64,000 nucleotides of DNA from Closterium sp. NIES-65 (GCA_948144175.1 CANXME010002150.1:345001-409000); one strand, 5' to 3'; shown: positions 1 through 10,215, numbered from the stretch's first letter. Translations and numbers: made by a program. Notes: generated from the letters alone by a model not told the origin.

Positions 1-1414
1 CGCTTTGAGGTCGCGCAGCGCGTAGATGCCCACCCGGTGCACCCCGCCCACCATCACAACCTGCCATGGCACGCGCGTGGGAGGGGTAAAGGAACGGGAT
101 GGGTAAAGGGACGGGAGGGGTAAAGGGACGGGAGGGGTAAAGGGACGGGAGGGCTAATGGGATGGGAGGGGTAAGGGGATCGGAGGGTTAAGGGGATGGG
201 AGGGGTAAGGGGATGGGAGGGGCATTGCTAGCGGAAAAACATCCAAATCAAAGCACGACCTTGTGCTGAAGCCCAGCCATGGTGCCGCCCAGCCATGATG
301 CCGCCCAGCCATGATGCCGCCCAGCCATGATGCCCCCCAGCCATGGTGCCGCCCAGCCATGATGCACCCCAGCCATGGTGCCGCCCAGCCATGATGCCGC
401 CCAGCCATGATGCCGCCCAGCCATGCCCCACCCACCTTGCATTCACAGTTGGGGTTGGTTTGTGAATGGTTGGCAAACTTGAGGGCACTCCCCTTCCACT
501 CCGCATCCAGCAGCTCCTGCCAGCCATGCACCATGCACCATGCACCATGCGCCATGCACCATGCACCATGCACCATGCACCATGCTCCATGCACCATGCA
601 CCATGCACCATGCACCATGCACCATGCTCCATGCACCATGCACCATGCACCATGAGCCATGCACCATGCACCATGCACCATGCGCCATGCACCATGCACC
701 ATGCACCATGAGCCATGAGCCATGCACCATGCACCTTGCACCATGCACCATGCACCATGCACCATGTGCCATGTGCCATGTGCCGCACCCAACATGAATG
801 AACACAACTTTCTGAAAGCCGAGTTATACATTGTTTCTGTGCAAGAACAACTACATTATTTACACCACAAGCATCACACAGCATGCAGCACATGCAGGGC
901 ATGTGGGGCATGCAGCACATGCAGCACATGCAGCACATGCGGGGCATGCAGGGCATGCAGCACATGCAGCACATGCGGGGCATGCAGGGGATGCAGGGCA
1001 TGCAGGGCAGCGCAGCACATGCAGTGCAGCACATGCAGGGCAGCGCACCTGGTTGGTGAGGTCGAACTCGAAGACGTGGCGAGTGGACTGCTCCTCTGTG
1101 AGCACCTCCCCCGTGTACTCCCCCACCAGCTCTCCCCGCCCGGCATCGTGCTGCCCTCCCCAGCGTGCACCCACACACAGCACGAGGATTGAGCGGGAGG
1201 CACGCAAGACAGGGAGGCCACAGTGAGCGAGCAAGAGGACTTGTTGCCTGGCAGGCTATCTCTCACCAAGTCCGCCCGCTCTCTTCAGCATATGCATACG
1301 ACACGGTGCATGTGAAATGACAGCACAGTAAGCACAGCAGGCACAAGCAGCACAGCAGGCACGCACCAGCAGGAAAGCTCCCCAGCCGTCTAGAGGCGAG
1401 CACTTCACCTCGAC
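1..1414 (-). CDS. SET-domain exons of the E(z)-like gene (1414-1367, 1150-1049, 516-436, 60-1)
   Basis: Four in-phase exons encode the SET catalytic fold. The first carries the SPLDGWGAF segment, equivalent to the family's S-x-V-x-GWG entry. The second carries ELVGEYTGE. The third carries [12 protein letters not shown], which contains the NHS cofactor-binding motif. The fourth carries [17 protein letters not shown], equivalent to the beta-strand that follows in EZH proteins. All introns are GT-AG. From GE in GEYTGE to FANHS I count 39 residues, against 48 as I recall for human EZH2, so the SET-I insert looks about nine residues short. Only the C-terminal catalytic strand and post-SET region are missing, past the window edge. 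Confidence 0.93.
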
Positions 1415-4400
1415 CTGCTGACACGACAGGTGCAGGACGCCAGGTGGAGGGCAGGCCGAATGGCAGATAGGTAAGAGCAAGGAAACATACCGAAGAGAGC
1501 AACATAATGCAGAGGGAGTAGCAGATAGCAAAGAGCAGAAACAGGGACATACTGGTGGAAGGATGGTCATCCCGTCTCTCCCCTTCTCTACTTCCTTATT
1601 CTCGGATCTGTAATATCCACCCTTCCCTCCCTCCCTACCTCCCTCATCATCCCATGGCACGGCACCTGCACGGAGTGGCAGCGGGAGAGCTGCATGTTGC
1701 AGCACGACTGTGGCTCCGTGCTGCCATGTGCATGCGGGCACACGCACGCAGAGAAGGGCAGCAGGGGGCAGCGGGGGGCACAGGGGGGCAGAGGAGGGCA
1801 GGGGAGGGCAGGGGAGGGCAGGGGAGGGCAGGGGAGGGCAGGGAGGGCAGGGAGGGCAGGGGAGGGCAGAGGGGGGCAGAGGAGGGCAGAGAGGGGCAGA
1901 GAGGCAGGGGAGGGCAGGGGAGGGGGTTCGGCTTGAGATGAGGCATGACACACGGCGGGATACAGAGGCACGTGTGAGGGCTCTCACTCCGTGCAGTGAT
2001 GCCTCTCTCTCACCCCGTGCACTGCCCCTCTCTCTCACCCCGTGCACTGCCCCTCTCTCTCACCCCATGCAGTGCCCCTCGCTCTCACCCCGTGCACTGC
2101 CCCTCGCTCTCACCCCGTGCACTGCCCCTCGCTCTCACCCCATGCAGTGCCCCTCGCTCTCACCCCGTGCACTGCCCCTCGCTCTCACCCCGTGCACTGC
2201 CCCTCTCTCTCACCCCATGCAGTGCCCCTCGCTCTCACCCCGTGCACTGCCCCTCGCTCTCACCCCGTGCACTGCCCCTCGCTCTCACCCCATGCAGTGC
2301 CGGCAGGTGTCGGGGTCGCACTCACGGCCGGCGCGGCGGCAGATGCACGAGGTGGTGTTGCACTTGCCCTTGCACGCGCACCCGGGGAACCTGTTGGGGC
2401 AGTCCGTGCCGCACCTGCCACGCACCCATGGGGGGCCGGGGACAGTGCAGTGGTTGAGGGTGCAGGTGGGTGATTGGATTGGGTGGGTGGGTGCGAGGGA
2501 CTCACAGGTGCATGCATGAGACTTTCACACGTGTGCGTCTTGGGTCTTCATGTGTTCATGTGTTAGTGTGTTAGTGTGTTCATGTGTTAGTGTGTTGGTG
2601 TGTTCATGTTACATCTGTTATTGTGTTAGTGTGTTAATGTGTTCATGTGTTATTCTGTTAGTTTGTTCATGTGTTATTGTGTTAGTACGTTAGTGTGTTC
2701 ATGTGTTATTCTGTTACTGTGTTCATGTGTTATTGTGTTAGTATGTTAGTGTGTTCATGTGTTACTATGTTACTGTGTTCATGTATTATTGTGTTAGTGT
2801 GCTCATGTGTTATTCTGTTAGTGTGTTCATGTGTTATTCTGTTAGTGTGTTCATTTGTTATTCTGTTAGTGTGTTCATGTGTTATTGTATGATTGTATTA
2901 GTGTGTTAGTGTGTTCATGTGTTATTCTGTTAGTGTGTTCATGTGTTATTGTATTATTGTGTTAGTGTGTTAGTGTGTTCATGTGTTATTCTGTTAGTGT
3001 GTTTATGTGTTATTGTGTTATTGTGTTAGTGTAGTAGTGTGTTCATGTGTTATTTTGTTAGTGTGTTCATGTGTTATTGTGTTATTGTGTTTGTGTGTTA
3101 GTGTGTTCATGTGTTATTCTGTTAGTGTGTTCATGTGTTATTGTGTTATTGTGTTAGTGTGTTAGTGTGTTCATGTGTTATTTTGTTAGTGTGTTCATGT
3201 GTTATTGTGTTAGTGTGTTAGTGTGTTCATGTGTTATTCTGTTAGTGTGTTCATGTGTTATTCTGTTAGTGTGTTCATGTGTTATTGTGTTATTGTATTA
3301 GTGTGTTAGTGTGTTAGTGTGTTCATGCGTTATTTTGTTAGTGTGTTCATGTGTTATTGTGTTATTGTGTTAGTGTGTTAGTGTGTTCATGTGTTATTCT
3401 GTTAGTGTGTTCATGTGTTATTCTGTTAGTGTGTTCATGTGTTATTCTGTTAGTGTGTTCATGTGTTATTGTATTATTGTGTTAGTGTGTTAGTGTGTTC
3501 ATGTGTTATTCTGTTAGTGTGTTCATGTGTTATTCTGTTAGTGTGTTCATGTGTTATTGTGTTATTGTGTTATTGTGTTAGTGTGTTAGTGTGTTCATGT
3601 GTTATTTTGTTAGTGTGTTCATGTGTTATTGTGTTATTGTGTTAGTGTGTTAGTGTGTTCATGTGTTATTCTGTTAGTGTGTTCATGTGTTATTCTGTTA
3701 GTGTGTTCATGTGTTATTGTGTTATTGTGTTAGTGTGTTAGTGTGTTCATGTGTTATTTTGTTAGTGTGTTCATGTGTTATTGTGTTATTGTGTTATTGT
3801 GTTAGTGTGTTCATGTGTTATTCTGTTAGTGTGTTCATGTGTTATTGTGTTATTGTGTTAGTGTGTTAGTGTGTTCATGGTTATTCTGTTAGTGTGTTCA
3901 TGAGCACATGTGCAAGGCAACCGACCGCATGAGATATGCAAGCCATGGGGATCCAGTGCGAGTGCAACCACTGGAACAGCAACACGCCTCCCCCACCAAC
4001 GCGCTACCTGCGCTGCTGCCCCCACCAACCCGCTACCTGCACTGCTTCTCGCAGAAGTTCTTTCCCTTGCGGCACTCACAGCTGCCCCGCGCGCACTCCC
4101 CCGCACACGCACATGGGGTGTATGCCTCCTGCCAGGCACGGGGGGCCACGGGGGACACATGGGCGGGCCGAGGGGTGTGGTGCATGGAGTGTAGAGGCAT
4201 TGGGATTGAGCCATGTGTGCGGATGAAACACTGCTGCAAACACCGCCACACACCTCCCAGCACCACCGTTGCACTCACCACTCTGCCGGCTGCACTCACC
4301 ACTCTGCCGGCTGCACTCACCACTCTGCCGGCTGCACTCACCACTCTGCCGGCTGCACTCACCACTCTGCCGGCTGCACTCACCACTCTGCCGGCTGCAC

Positions 4401-7149
4401 TCACCACTCTGCCGGCTGCACTCACGAGTTGGCAGGGGGGAATGTGCGCCCGCTGCTGCAGCAGCGCCTTCACGGCAGCAGAGGGTGGCGCCACGGGCGC
4501 TGGCGCGTGCACGCAGCACTCTGGGCGAGGCGGGGTGCGAGGCACACCCGGCTGTGTGCCGGCTGCATGTGAGGCCTGCGACACAGCAGGCATGGGGAAC
4601 ACAACTGAGGCGCCTTGAGTGAGAGGAACGGAATGAGGCCCCTCGTGCTCACTGCTGGAGTGAGGCACGCATTGAGAGCATGCTGGCACTGCCACGCATT
4701 GAGAGCATGCTGGCACTGCCACGCATTGAGAGCATGCTGGCACTGCCACGTATTGAGAGCATGCTGGCACTGCCACGTATTGAGAGCATGCTGGCACTGC
4801 CACGCATTGAGAGCATGCTGGCACTGCCACGCATTGAGAGCATGCTGGCACTGCCACGCATTGAGAGCATGCTGGCACTGCCACGTATTGAGAGCATGCT
4901 GGCACTGCCACGTATTGAGAGCATGCTGGCACTGCCACGCATTGAGAGCATGCTGGCACTGCCACGCATTGAGAGCATGCTGGCACTGCCACGCATTGAG
5001 AGCATGCTGGCACTGCCACGCATTGAGAGCATGCTGGCACTGCCACGCATTGAGAGCATGCTGGCACTGCCACGCATTGAGAGCATGCTGGCACTGCCAC
5101 GCATTGAGAGCATGCTGGCACTGCCACGTATTGAGAGCATGCTGGCACTGCCACGTATTGAGAGCATGCTGGCACTGCCACGTATTGAGAGCATGCTGGC
5201 ACTGCCACGTATTGAGAGCATGCTGGCACTGCCACGTATTGAGAGCATGCTGGCACTGCCACGTATTGAGAGCATGCTGGCACTGCCACGTATTGAGAGC
5301 ATGCTGGCACTGCCACCCACTCCCACCTCTTGAAGGCGCAGCAGCAAGGCGTGTATGTCGCTGCAGGTGTGACGGCCCCTCTGCAGCGTTGCTGCTAGCA
5401 CACAGCTGGGAGTGAGGAGATGGAGAGAGCCAATAGGAGAGAACAGAGAGGAGAGCGAGGTGCGGTGATGCAGGATGGTGGTGGGAATGGGCATAAGGAA
5501 GAGGAAGAAGTCAGCCATGTGAAAACAAGGGACGCACGTTAGGAATGCACGTGTAAGGGAAGATAGGAGTGCACGTGTAAGGGAAGCTAGGAGTGCACGT
5601 GTAAGGGAAGATAGGAGTGCACGTGTAAGGGAAGATAGGAGTGCACGTGTAAGGGAAGATAGGAGTGCACGTGTAAGGGAAGATAGGAGTGCACGTGTAA
5701 GGGAAGATAGGAGTGCACGTGTAAGGGAAGATAGGAGTGCCCGTGTAAGGGAAGATAGGAGTGCCCGTGTAAGGGAAGATAGGAATGCACGTGTAAGGGA
5801 AGATAGGAGTGCACGTGTAAGGGAAGATAGGAGTGCCCGTGTAAGGGAAGATAGGAGTGCCCGTGTAAGGGAAGATAGGAATGCACGTGTAAGGGAAGAT
5901 AGGAGTGCCCGTGTAAGGGAAGATAGGAATGCACGTGTAAGGGAAGATAGGAGTGCACGTGTAAGGGAAGATAGGAGTGCACGTGTAAGGGAAGATAGGA
6001 GTGCACGTGTAAGGGAAGATAGGAGTGCACGTGTAAGGGAAGATAGGAGTGCCCGTGTAAGGGAAGATAGGAGTGCCCGTGTAAGGGAAGATAGGAATGC
6101 ACGTGTAAGGGAAGATAGGAGTGCACGTGTAAGGGAAGATAGGAGTGCACGTGCCTGCTGTAGCCGACGATTGGGAATGCGATCTGAAGCATCAACTTGT
6201 CGTCGTCACTCCAGCTGCCCTCGTGGCTGGCAGCACCGCCTCCCTGCAGCCCGTGATAGGCATGGCATGGGCGAGGCATGGGCGAGGCATGGGCGAGACA
6301 GAGGCGAGGAGGATGGTGAAGCGACATATGGCAGACGATGGGGTGCAGTGAAAGCAGAGCAGCAGCAAGCAGCACAGTGCAGAGACTGTGACAGAGCGAG
6401 GAGGAACGGAAAGCAGTGCATGGTGCCGACGACCGAGCGAGATTCGCAATAGCAATGGCAGATGGCAGATGGCATACCAGCACGTGGCAGATGGCATACC
6501 AGCACGTGGCAGATGGCATACCAGCACGTGGCAGATGGCATACCAGCACGTGGCAGATGGCATACCAGCACGTGGCAGATGGCATACCAGCACGTGGCAG
6601 TGCAGGCTACAGGCCACAGCGGGTGGTTGGGGTGGCTGCGAGGGAGGGATGAAGGGCGCCGTGAGGTCCTGCCATGCCAGCCAGCACAGCACAGCACAGC
6701 ACAGCACAGCACAGCACAGCACAGGCATGGGGGTGGGCGCGTGGGTCGGTTGTGAGATCCCCAGGCGTGCTTTGGATGCCTCATAAGAAGGGCGAGGGCT
6801 GTGGCGTGTGGAGTGGAAAGACGTAACTGGCAACTCGTGCACAGTGGAGAGGGCAGCAAGGGAGGGCGGCAGGGGAGGGCGGCAGGGGAGGGCGGCAGGG
6901 GAGGGTGGCAGGGGAGGGGTTGGGCGGCAAGTTAGGGCGGCAGGGGTGGGCGGCAGGGGTGGGCAGCAGGGAAGGGCACCGTAAATGTGGTGTTGGGGCT
7001 GTTGTCGTGCCGCTGACAATCAAAGCACTGTACGGTGAGATAGGGGCGATGTTTGGCATGCATGCACAGGTACGCAGGTGTCACACAGGTGTCACACACA
7101 TGGACGGACATACACGCATACGCACGCACATGCAGACATACACAGGCAT

Positions 7150-7216
<67 letters not shown>

Positions 7217-8696
7217 CATGAACAGCCGTATGGGAAGATGGATGGTCAAGCTGGCCCCAAGGCACGAGTTATCTCAGCAATCAAAGAGACAGCTTCCAAA
7301 CACGCAAGCAGGTGGCAAGCAAGCCACTGTGTGGCGACATAGAGGCGGCTCACCCAGCAGACGCAGCAGAAGAGGCGGTCGAACGACAGTGCCGAGTCCC
7401 ACAGCTCCCCTCCCTCCCGCCCCTCCGCTGCTCGCTGCCCCCCTGCCATCACACCACCCCACCACCACGCCAGCATGCGAGCAGCGTAGACATTAGATGT
7501 GATGCTTGCAAATGTGGAGTGTGCTGTGGGCACGGCGTGCTGTGGGCACGGCGTGCTGTGGGCACGGCGTTGCTGGCTGCATGGCATGGCAGGCCCCATG
7601 CCCCATTCAAGGCCCCATGTGCGTCACACGATGAGCAGGAGCATGAGCATGAGCATGAGCATTTTAACAAGACGCGCGTGGAGCGATCGAGCGGTGAAGG
7701 CGGAGGGAGAGGCAGCTCACAGTAAGCGAGTGAGCGGCGCTGCCCGTCCACCTCCTGGAACTTGCTGCCTCGCACCACAGCACGGGCCATGGGCGATGGG
7801 GGATGGGCGATGGGCAACGGGGAATGGGTGATGAGGAATGAGCGACGAGAAACTGGCAACGCGAATGAGCAGCGGGAAATGAGTTGCTACTAATAACAGC
7901 GAGGAAGGAAAAGTGGGAGTGTCAGCGAGGTCGCCTCGGTATTGGGAGAGAATGAGAGAATGAGAAGACTGGTGGGCACCTGAAAGGCAGCTCCTCGGGA
8001 GCACACGAGGCCCCTCCCTGGCTGGTGGTGGCCGTGGCCCTCGTGCCCGTCCCCTCCTCCTCGCCTGGCTTCCCCTGCTCGTCCATGTCCACCCGCACCC
8101 CGTTGCTGCGATGCATGCTCGCACACACACGTGCATGCACACATGCACACACGCGCACACACACACACACACGCACGCACACACACACAAAATCACACTC
8201 GCACACACGCGCGAACTGAAACAACAGAGATACTGGCACGCACATAAAGCACTGAGGCAGAAATGTGGCTGAGAATGCCGGCTCACTCCTTGCCGACTCA
8301 CTCGCTGCCGGCTCACTCGCTGCCGGCTCACTCGCTGCCGGCTCACTCGCTGCCGGCTCACTCGCTGCCGACTCACTGGGAGGCAACGCGCCAGGCAGTG
8401 TAGCGGGGCAGGGCCGTCACCGGCGGCAGCATCGAGATGCCGCTCGCCTTCCTCGCCACCTTGCCCCTCGCCGCGTCCTTCCCTCCCCCTTCCCGCGCCC
8501 CGACCGCATCTTCTCCCAAGCAGGTACCCTGCGGGGGCACTCCACTGCGCCCGTCCGCACCGGGCGCCGCCACGACCTGCGTGGTGTGCTGCCCGTGGCA
8601 CCACCCGCCGCGCGCCTGGGTGCGTCTGGCCCACGCCAACGCCACGTAGCCCTCGTTGCTCCTCACCACCCTCGCAGCCTCCTCCCCCGACAATCC
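1..8696 (-). CDS. Enhancer-of-zeste (E(z)/CLF/EZH-type) histone H3K27 methyltransferase gene, 3' end cut by the window edge
   Basis: Catalytic subunit of Polycomb Repressive Complex 2, which methylates histone H3 lysine 27 in the nucleus. Exons in 5'-to-3' order on the minus strand: about 8696-8377, 8105-7980, 7764-7721, 7427-7354, 7027-6980, 6243-6155, 5405-5327, 4575-4426, 4128-4037, 2414-2289, 1720-1666, 1414-1367, 1150-1049, 516-436, 60-1. Reading phase agrees at every junction from 8377 downward. Domain order (cysteine motif, SANT-like, CXC, SET) matches the family. The GEYTGE motif is plant-like; animal homologues have EYCGE. Introns are mostly minisatellite DNA. The true start is not resolved, and a possible first exon is given separately. 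The last SET residues and stop lie beyond position 1. Identity is very secure; individual 5' exon borders are less so. Confidence 0.93.
271..430. repeat. 16-bp minisatellite (GCCGCCCAGCCATGAT) in a SET intron
   Basis: About ten tandem copies directly next to the donor AAG|GTGGGT at 436. On the minus strand the donor sequence GTGGGTGGGGCATGG runs straight into the CATGGCTGGGCGGC units. Confidence 0.9.
524..782. repeat. 7-bp repeat (CATGCAC) in a SET intron
   Basis: About 35 near-perfect tandem copies just upstream (minus sense) of the exon starting at 516. The same heptamer recurs at 19.48-19.61 kb next to the last ESC exon. Confidence 0.9.
878..1040. repeat. 9-bp minisatellite (ATGCAGCAC / ATGCAGGGC)
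   Basis: Imperfect 9-mers filling the intron after the donor CAG|GTGCGC at 1049; the minus-strand unit is GTGCTGCAT-like. Confidence 0.85.
1666..4128 (-). CDS. CXC (pre-SET) exons of the E(z)-like gene (4128-4037, 2414-2289, 1720-1666)
   Basis: The cysteine-rich CXC domain binds zinc clusters and nucleosomal DNA next to the SET domain. Exon 4128-4037 gives [10 protein letters not shown] and KNFCEKQC. Exon 2414-2289 gives [24 protein letters not shown] and GRECDPDTC, close to residue-for-residue with plant and animal E(z). Exon 1720-1666 gives CCNMQLSRC, the C-x-N-x-Q element just before SET. Exons 1 and 2 join as AG plus G, and exons 2 and 3 as GG plus C, keeping the cysteine spacing. The 1.6 kb intron between 4037 and 2414 is nearly all a T/G-rich minisatellite. 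Confidence 0.93.
1775..1925. repeat. 10-bp G-rich minisatellite (GGGGAGGGCA)
   Basis: Purine tract on the plus strand in the intron upstream of exon 1720-1666. It gives the minus-sense transcript a long C/T tract before the acceptor. Confidence 0.85.
1996..2300. repeat. 25-bp minisatellite carrying repeated exon-donor junctions after the CXC exon
   Basis: About 12 copies. In minus sense each unit is an exon-like tail CACTGCATGGG or CAGTGCACGGG followed by GTGAGAGCGAGGGG. The real exon 2414-2289 ends CACTGCATGGG|GTGAGAG, so the unit copies both the exon end and the donor. Confidence 0.92.
2540..3905. repeat. T/G-rich intronic minisatellite (GTGTTCATGTGTTATT and variants), about 1.4 kb
   Basis: Mixed 8/16/24-bp higher-order units of TTAGTGTG and TTCATGTGTTATTCTG. 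It makes up almost all of the intron between the two CXC exons. Short open frames here are artefacts. Confidence 0.92.
4270..4428. repeat. 21-bp minisatellite of tandem GTGAGT donors
   Basis: About eight copies. In minus sense the unit is GTGAGTGCAGCCGGCAGAGTG, the first copy being the donor of exon 4575-4426. Each copy carries a consensus GTGAGT, and the array stays open in the exon frame. Confidence 0.92.
4426..4575 (-). CDS. Linker exon between SANT-like and CXC parts of the E(z)-like gene
   Basis: A 150-nt phase-0 exon between acceptor TCGCAG and donor CTC|GTGAGT. It encodes a Pro/Ala-rich linker ending [11 protein letters not shown]. There is no strong conserved motif, so the assignment rests on both splice sites, phase agreement with the exons on either side, and position. 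The donor at its 3' end is the first of about eight tandem copies of a 21-bp unit that begins GTGAGTG. Confidence 0.65.
4665..5318. repeat. 27-bp minisatellite, about 24 copies, in the SANT-CXC intron
   Basis: Near-identical units (ATTGAGAGCATGCTGGCACTGCCACG with C/T variants) beginning a few bases beyond the donor GAG|GTGGGA at 5327. Minus sense includes GGCAGTGCCAGCATGCTC. Open in all frames, but low complexity. Confidence 0.93.
5327..6243 (-). CDS. SANT-like (SANT2) exons of the E(z)-like gene (6243-6155 and 5405-5327)
   Basis: Joined, these exons give [14 protein letters not shown], then [14 protein letters not shown] and [10 protein letters not shown]. This fits the family pattern W-x-x-x-E-x-x-L ... 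N-S-C-x-I-A-x-x-L ... K-T-C-x-x-V of the second SANT domain of E(z)/CLF. The fit requires the intron to start with GC rather than GT: TACAGCAG|GCACGT at 6155, with acceptor CCCAG at 5406-5410. The phases (2 then 1) then agree exactly. The intron is filled by a 24-bp minisatellite that begins at this donor. Confidence 0.78.
5535..6152. repeat. 24-bp minisatellite, about 25 copies, filling the putative GC-AG intron
   Basis: The minus-sense unit is CACGTGCACTCCTATCTT plus CCCTTA. The first copy starts at the donor AG|GCACGTGCACTCC at 6155, so it again begins at the splice site. Confidence 0.93.
6455..6600. repeat. 22-bp minisatellite (GGCAGATGGCATACCAGCAC)
   Basis: Six to seven near-perfect copies in the intron between exons 7027-6980 and 6243-6155. 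It is followed at 6685-6722 by a short CAGCA run. Confidence 0.9.
6980..8105 (-). CDS. N-terminal cysteine-motif exons of the E(z)-like gene (8105-7980, 7764-7721, 7427-7354, 7027-6980)
   Basis: Exon 7427-7354 ends [12 protein letters not shown] and exon 7027-6980 begins [15 protein letters not shown]. Together they match the family segment S-F-D-x-L-F-C-R-R-C-x-x-F-D-C-x-x-H found upstream of SANT2 in E(z) proteins. The acidic exon 8105-7980 ([13 protein letters not shown]) and the small exon 7764-7721 (KFQEVDGQ) precede it. Phases agree through all four. The 44-nt exon is the least certain; it was chosen because its acceptor GGCAG and donor T|GTGAGC restore phase. Confidence 0.75.
7145..7213. 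repeat. (CA)n microsatellite
   Basis: Roughly 30 dinucleotides in an E(z) intron; a shorter CA-rich patch lies at 8108-8210. Confidence 0.95.
8270..8376. repeat. 15-bp minisatellite of GTGAG donors (CTCACTCGCTGCCGG)
   Basis: Six to seven copies. The minus-sense unit is GTGAGCCGGCAGCGA, and the first copy is the donor CA|GTGAGTCGGCAGC of the exon ending at 8377. Confidence 0.92.
8377..8696 (-). CDS. 5'-most recognised exon of the E(z)-like gene
   Basis: This open segment ends with [11 protein letters not shown], resembling the PPYTTW segment near the N-terminus of plant CLF/SWN. It is followed by donor CA|GTGAGT, whose phase fits the next exon at 8105. The upstream limit is uncertain. A possible acceptor GGCGGCAG lies at about 8697, and an internal GTACCT could also split the region into two exons. 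Beyond it lie 9-bp and 20-bp minisatellites with no coding signal. Confidence 0.55.
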
Positions 8697-8704
8697 CATC
8701 TGCC

Positions 8705-8815
8705 GCCCCACCTGCTCCGCCTGCCCCGCCTGCTCCGCCTGCCCCGCCTGCCCCGCCTGCCCCGCCTGCCCCGCCTGCCCCGCCTGCCCCGCCTGCCCCG
8801 CCTGCCCTGCGTGCA
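8705..8815. repeat. 9-bp minisatellite (GCCCCGCCT)
   Basis: About 12 copies immediately upstream (minus sense) of the 5'-most recognised E(z) exon; degenerate copies continue to about 8890. Confidence 0.85.
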
Positions 8816-8899
8816 CCTCCAACCCGCCTGTCTGTTGCACCGCCTTCCCCGTCTCCCCTCCCTGCCTCGCCTGCCTCGTCTGCCCCGCCTGCCCAGCAC

Positions 8900-10032
8900 A
8901 CACGTGGGGACATGCACGGCGGCATTGGGGTATGCATGACGGCATTGGGTCATGCAAGGCAGCATTGGGGCATGCATGGCGGCATTGGGGCATGCATGGC
9001 GGCATTGGGGCATGCAAGGCGGCATTGGGGCATGCAAGGCGGCATTGGGGCATGCAAGGCGGCATTGGGGCATGCAAGGCGGCATTGGGGCATGCAAGGC
9101 GGCATTGGGGCATGGAAAGGCGGCATTGGGGCATGCAAGGCGGCATTGGGGCATGCAAGGCGGCATTGGGGCATGCAAGGCGGCATTGGGGCATGCAAGG
9201 CGGCATTGGGGCATGCAAGGCGGCATTGGGGCATGCAAGGCGGCATTGGGGCATGCATGGCGGCATTAGGGCATGCATGGCGGCATTGGGGCATGCAAGG
9301 CGGCATTGGGGCATGCAAGGCGGCATTGGGGCATGCAAGGCGGCATTGGGGCATGCAAGGCGGCATTGGGGCATGCAAGGCGGCATTGGGGCATGCAAGG
9401 CGGCATTGGGGCATGCAAGGTGGCATTGGGGCATGCAAGGCGGCATTGGGGCATGCATGGCGGCATTGGGGCATGCAAGGCGGCATTGGGGCATGCAAGG
9501 GGGCATTGGGGCATGCAAGGGGGCATTGGGGCATGCATGGCGGCATTGGGGCATGCATGGCGGCATTGGGGCATGCAAGGCGGCATTGGGGCATGCAAGG
9601 GGGCATTGGGGCATGCAAGGGGGCATTGGGGCATGCATGGCGGCATTGGGGCATGCATGGCGGCATTGGGGCATGCAAGGCGGCATTGGGGCATGCATGG
9701 CGGCATTGGGGGCATTGGGGCATGCATGGCGGCATTGGGGCATGCAAGGCGGCATTGGGGCATGCATGGCGGCATTGGGGCATGCAAGGGGGCATTGGGG
9801 CAGGCATGGCGGCATATGCAAGGCGGCATTGGGGCATGCAAGGCGGCATTGGGGCATGCAAGGCGGCATTGGGGCATGCAAGGCGGCATTGGGGCATGCA
9901 TGGCGGCATTGGGGCATGCATGGCGGCATTGGGGCATGCAAGGCGGCATTGGGGCATGCAAGGCGGCATTGGGGCATGCAAGGCGGCATTGGGGCATGCA
10001 TGGCGGCATTGGGGCATGCAAGGCGGCATTGC
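8900..10032. repeat. 20-bp minisatellite, about 56 copies (GGCATTGGGGCATGCAAGGC)
   Basis: The largest array in the window, with AAGGC/ATGGC/AAGGG variants in clustered blocks, and one truncated unit near 9710 and another near 9812. It probably fills a 5' intron of the E(z)-like gene. The 1.1-1.5 kb open frames in it on both strands are by-products of the repeat. Confidence 0.93.
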
Positions 10033-10075
10033 ATTGGGCCACGAGCGACGAACCATTCTCACATCGGCGCGGCTC

Positions 10076-10153
10076 CACAGGAAGGAGAGCACCTTGAGCT
10101 CCACAGGAAGGAGAGCACCTTGAGCTCCACAGGAATGGGAGCACCTTGAGCTC
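10076..10153. repeat. 26-bp repeat, three copies (AGGAAGGAGAGCACCTTG)
   Basis: Three copies of a 26-mer containing GAGCTC, just downstream (minus sense) of the candidate first exon. Confidence 0.8.
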
Positions 10154-10194
10154 TCAGAATGTCGTTGCGTAAACTACACGCGGCCTCAACCTAC

Positions 10195-10215
10195 CTCAGA
10201 GTGGCGCCCAGCCAT
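10195..10215 (-). CDS. Possible initiator exon of the E(z)-like gene (speculative)
   Basis: ATG at 10215 opens seven codons ending GAG|GTAGGT, a strong donor. It lies upstream of the E(z) exons and downstream of the shared spacer with the plus-strand HMG-like gene. No homology supports it. It was chosen only because it is a well-formed ATG-plus-donor in the expected place. Confidence 0.25.

Noticed and set aside
2540..3905. Cys/Val-rich small proteins in the T/G-rich repeat
   Set aside because: Low-complexity intronic sequence between the two CXC exons.
4615..5518. Open frames of 200-430 codons across the 27-bp array
   Set aside because: Repeat-driven; the sequence sits between two phase-matched E(z) exons.
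8900..10150. Open frames of 270-550 codons on both strands across the 20-bp array
   Set aside because: All six frames are open because the repeat lacks stops. The repeated HWGMQGGIGACKAAL-type peptides carry no family motif, and the array lies in a 5' intron region.
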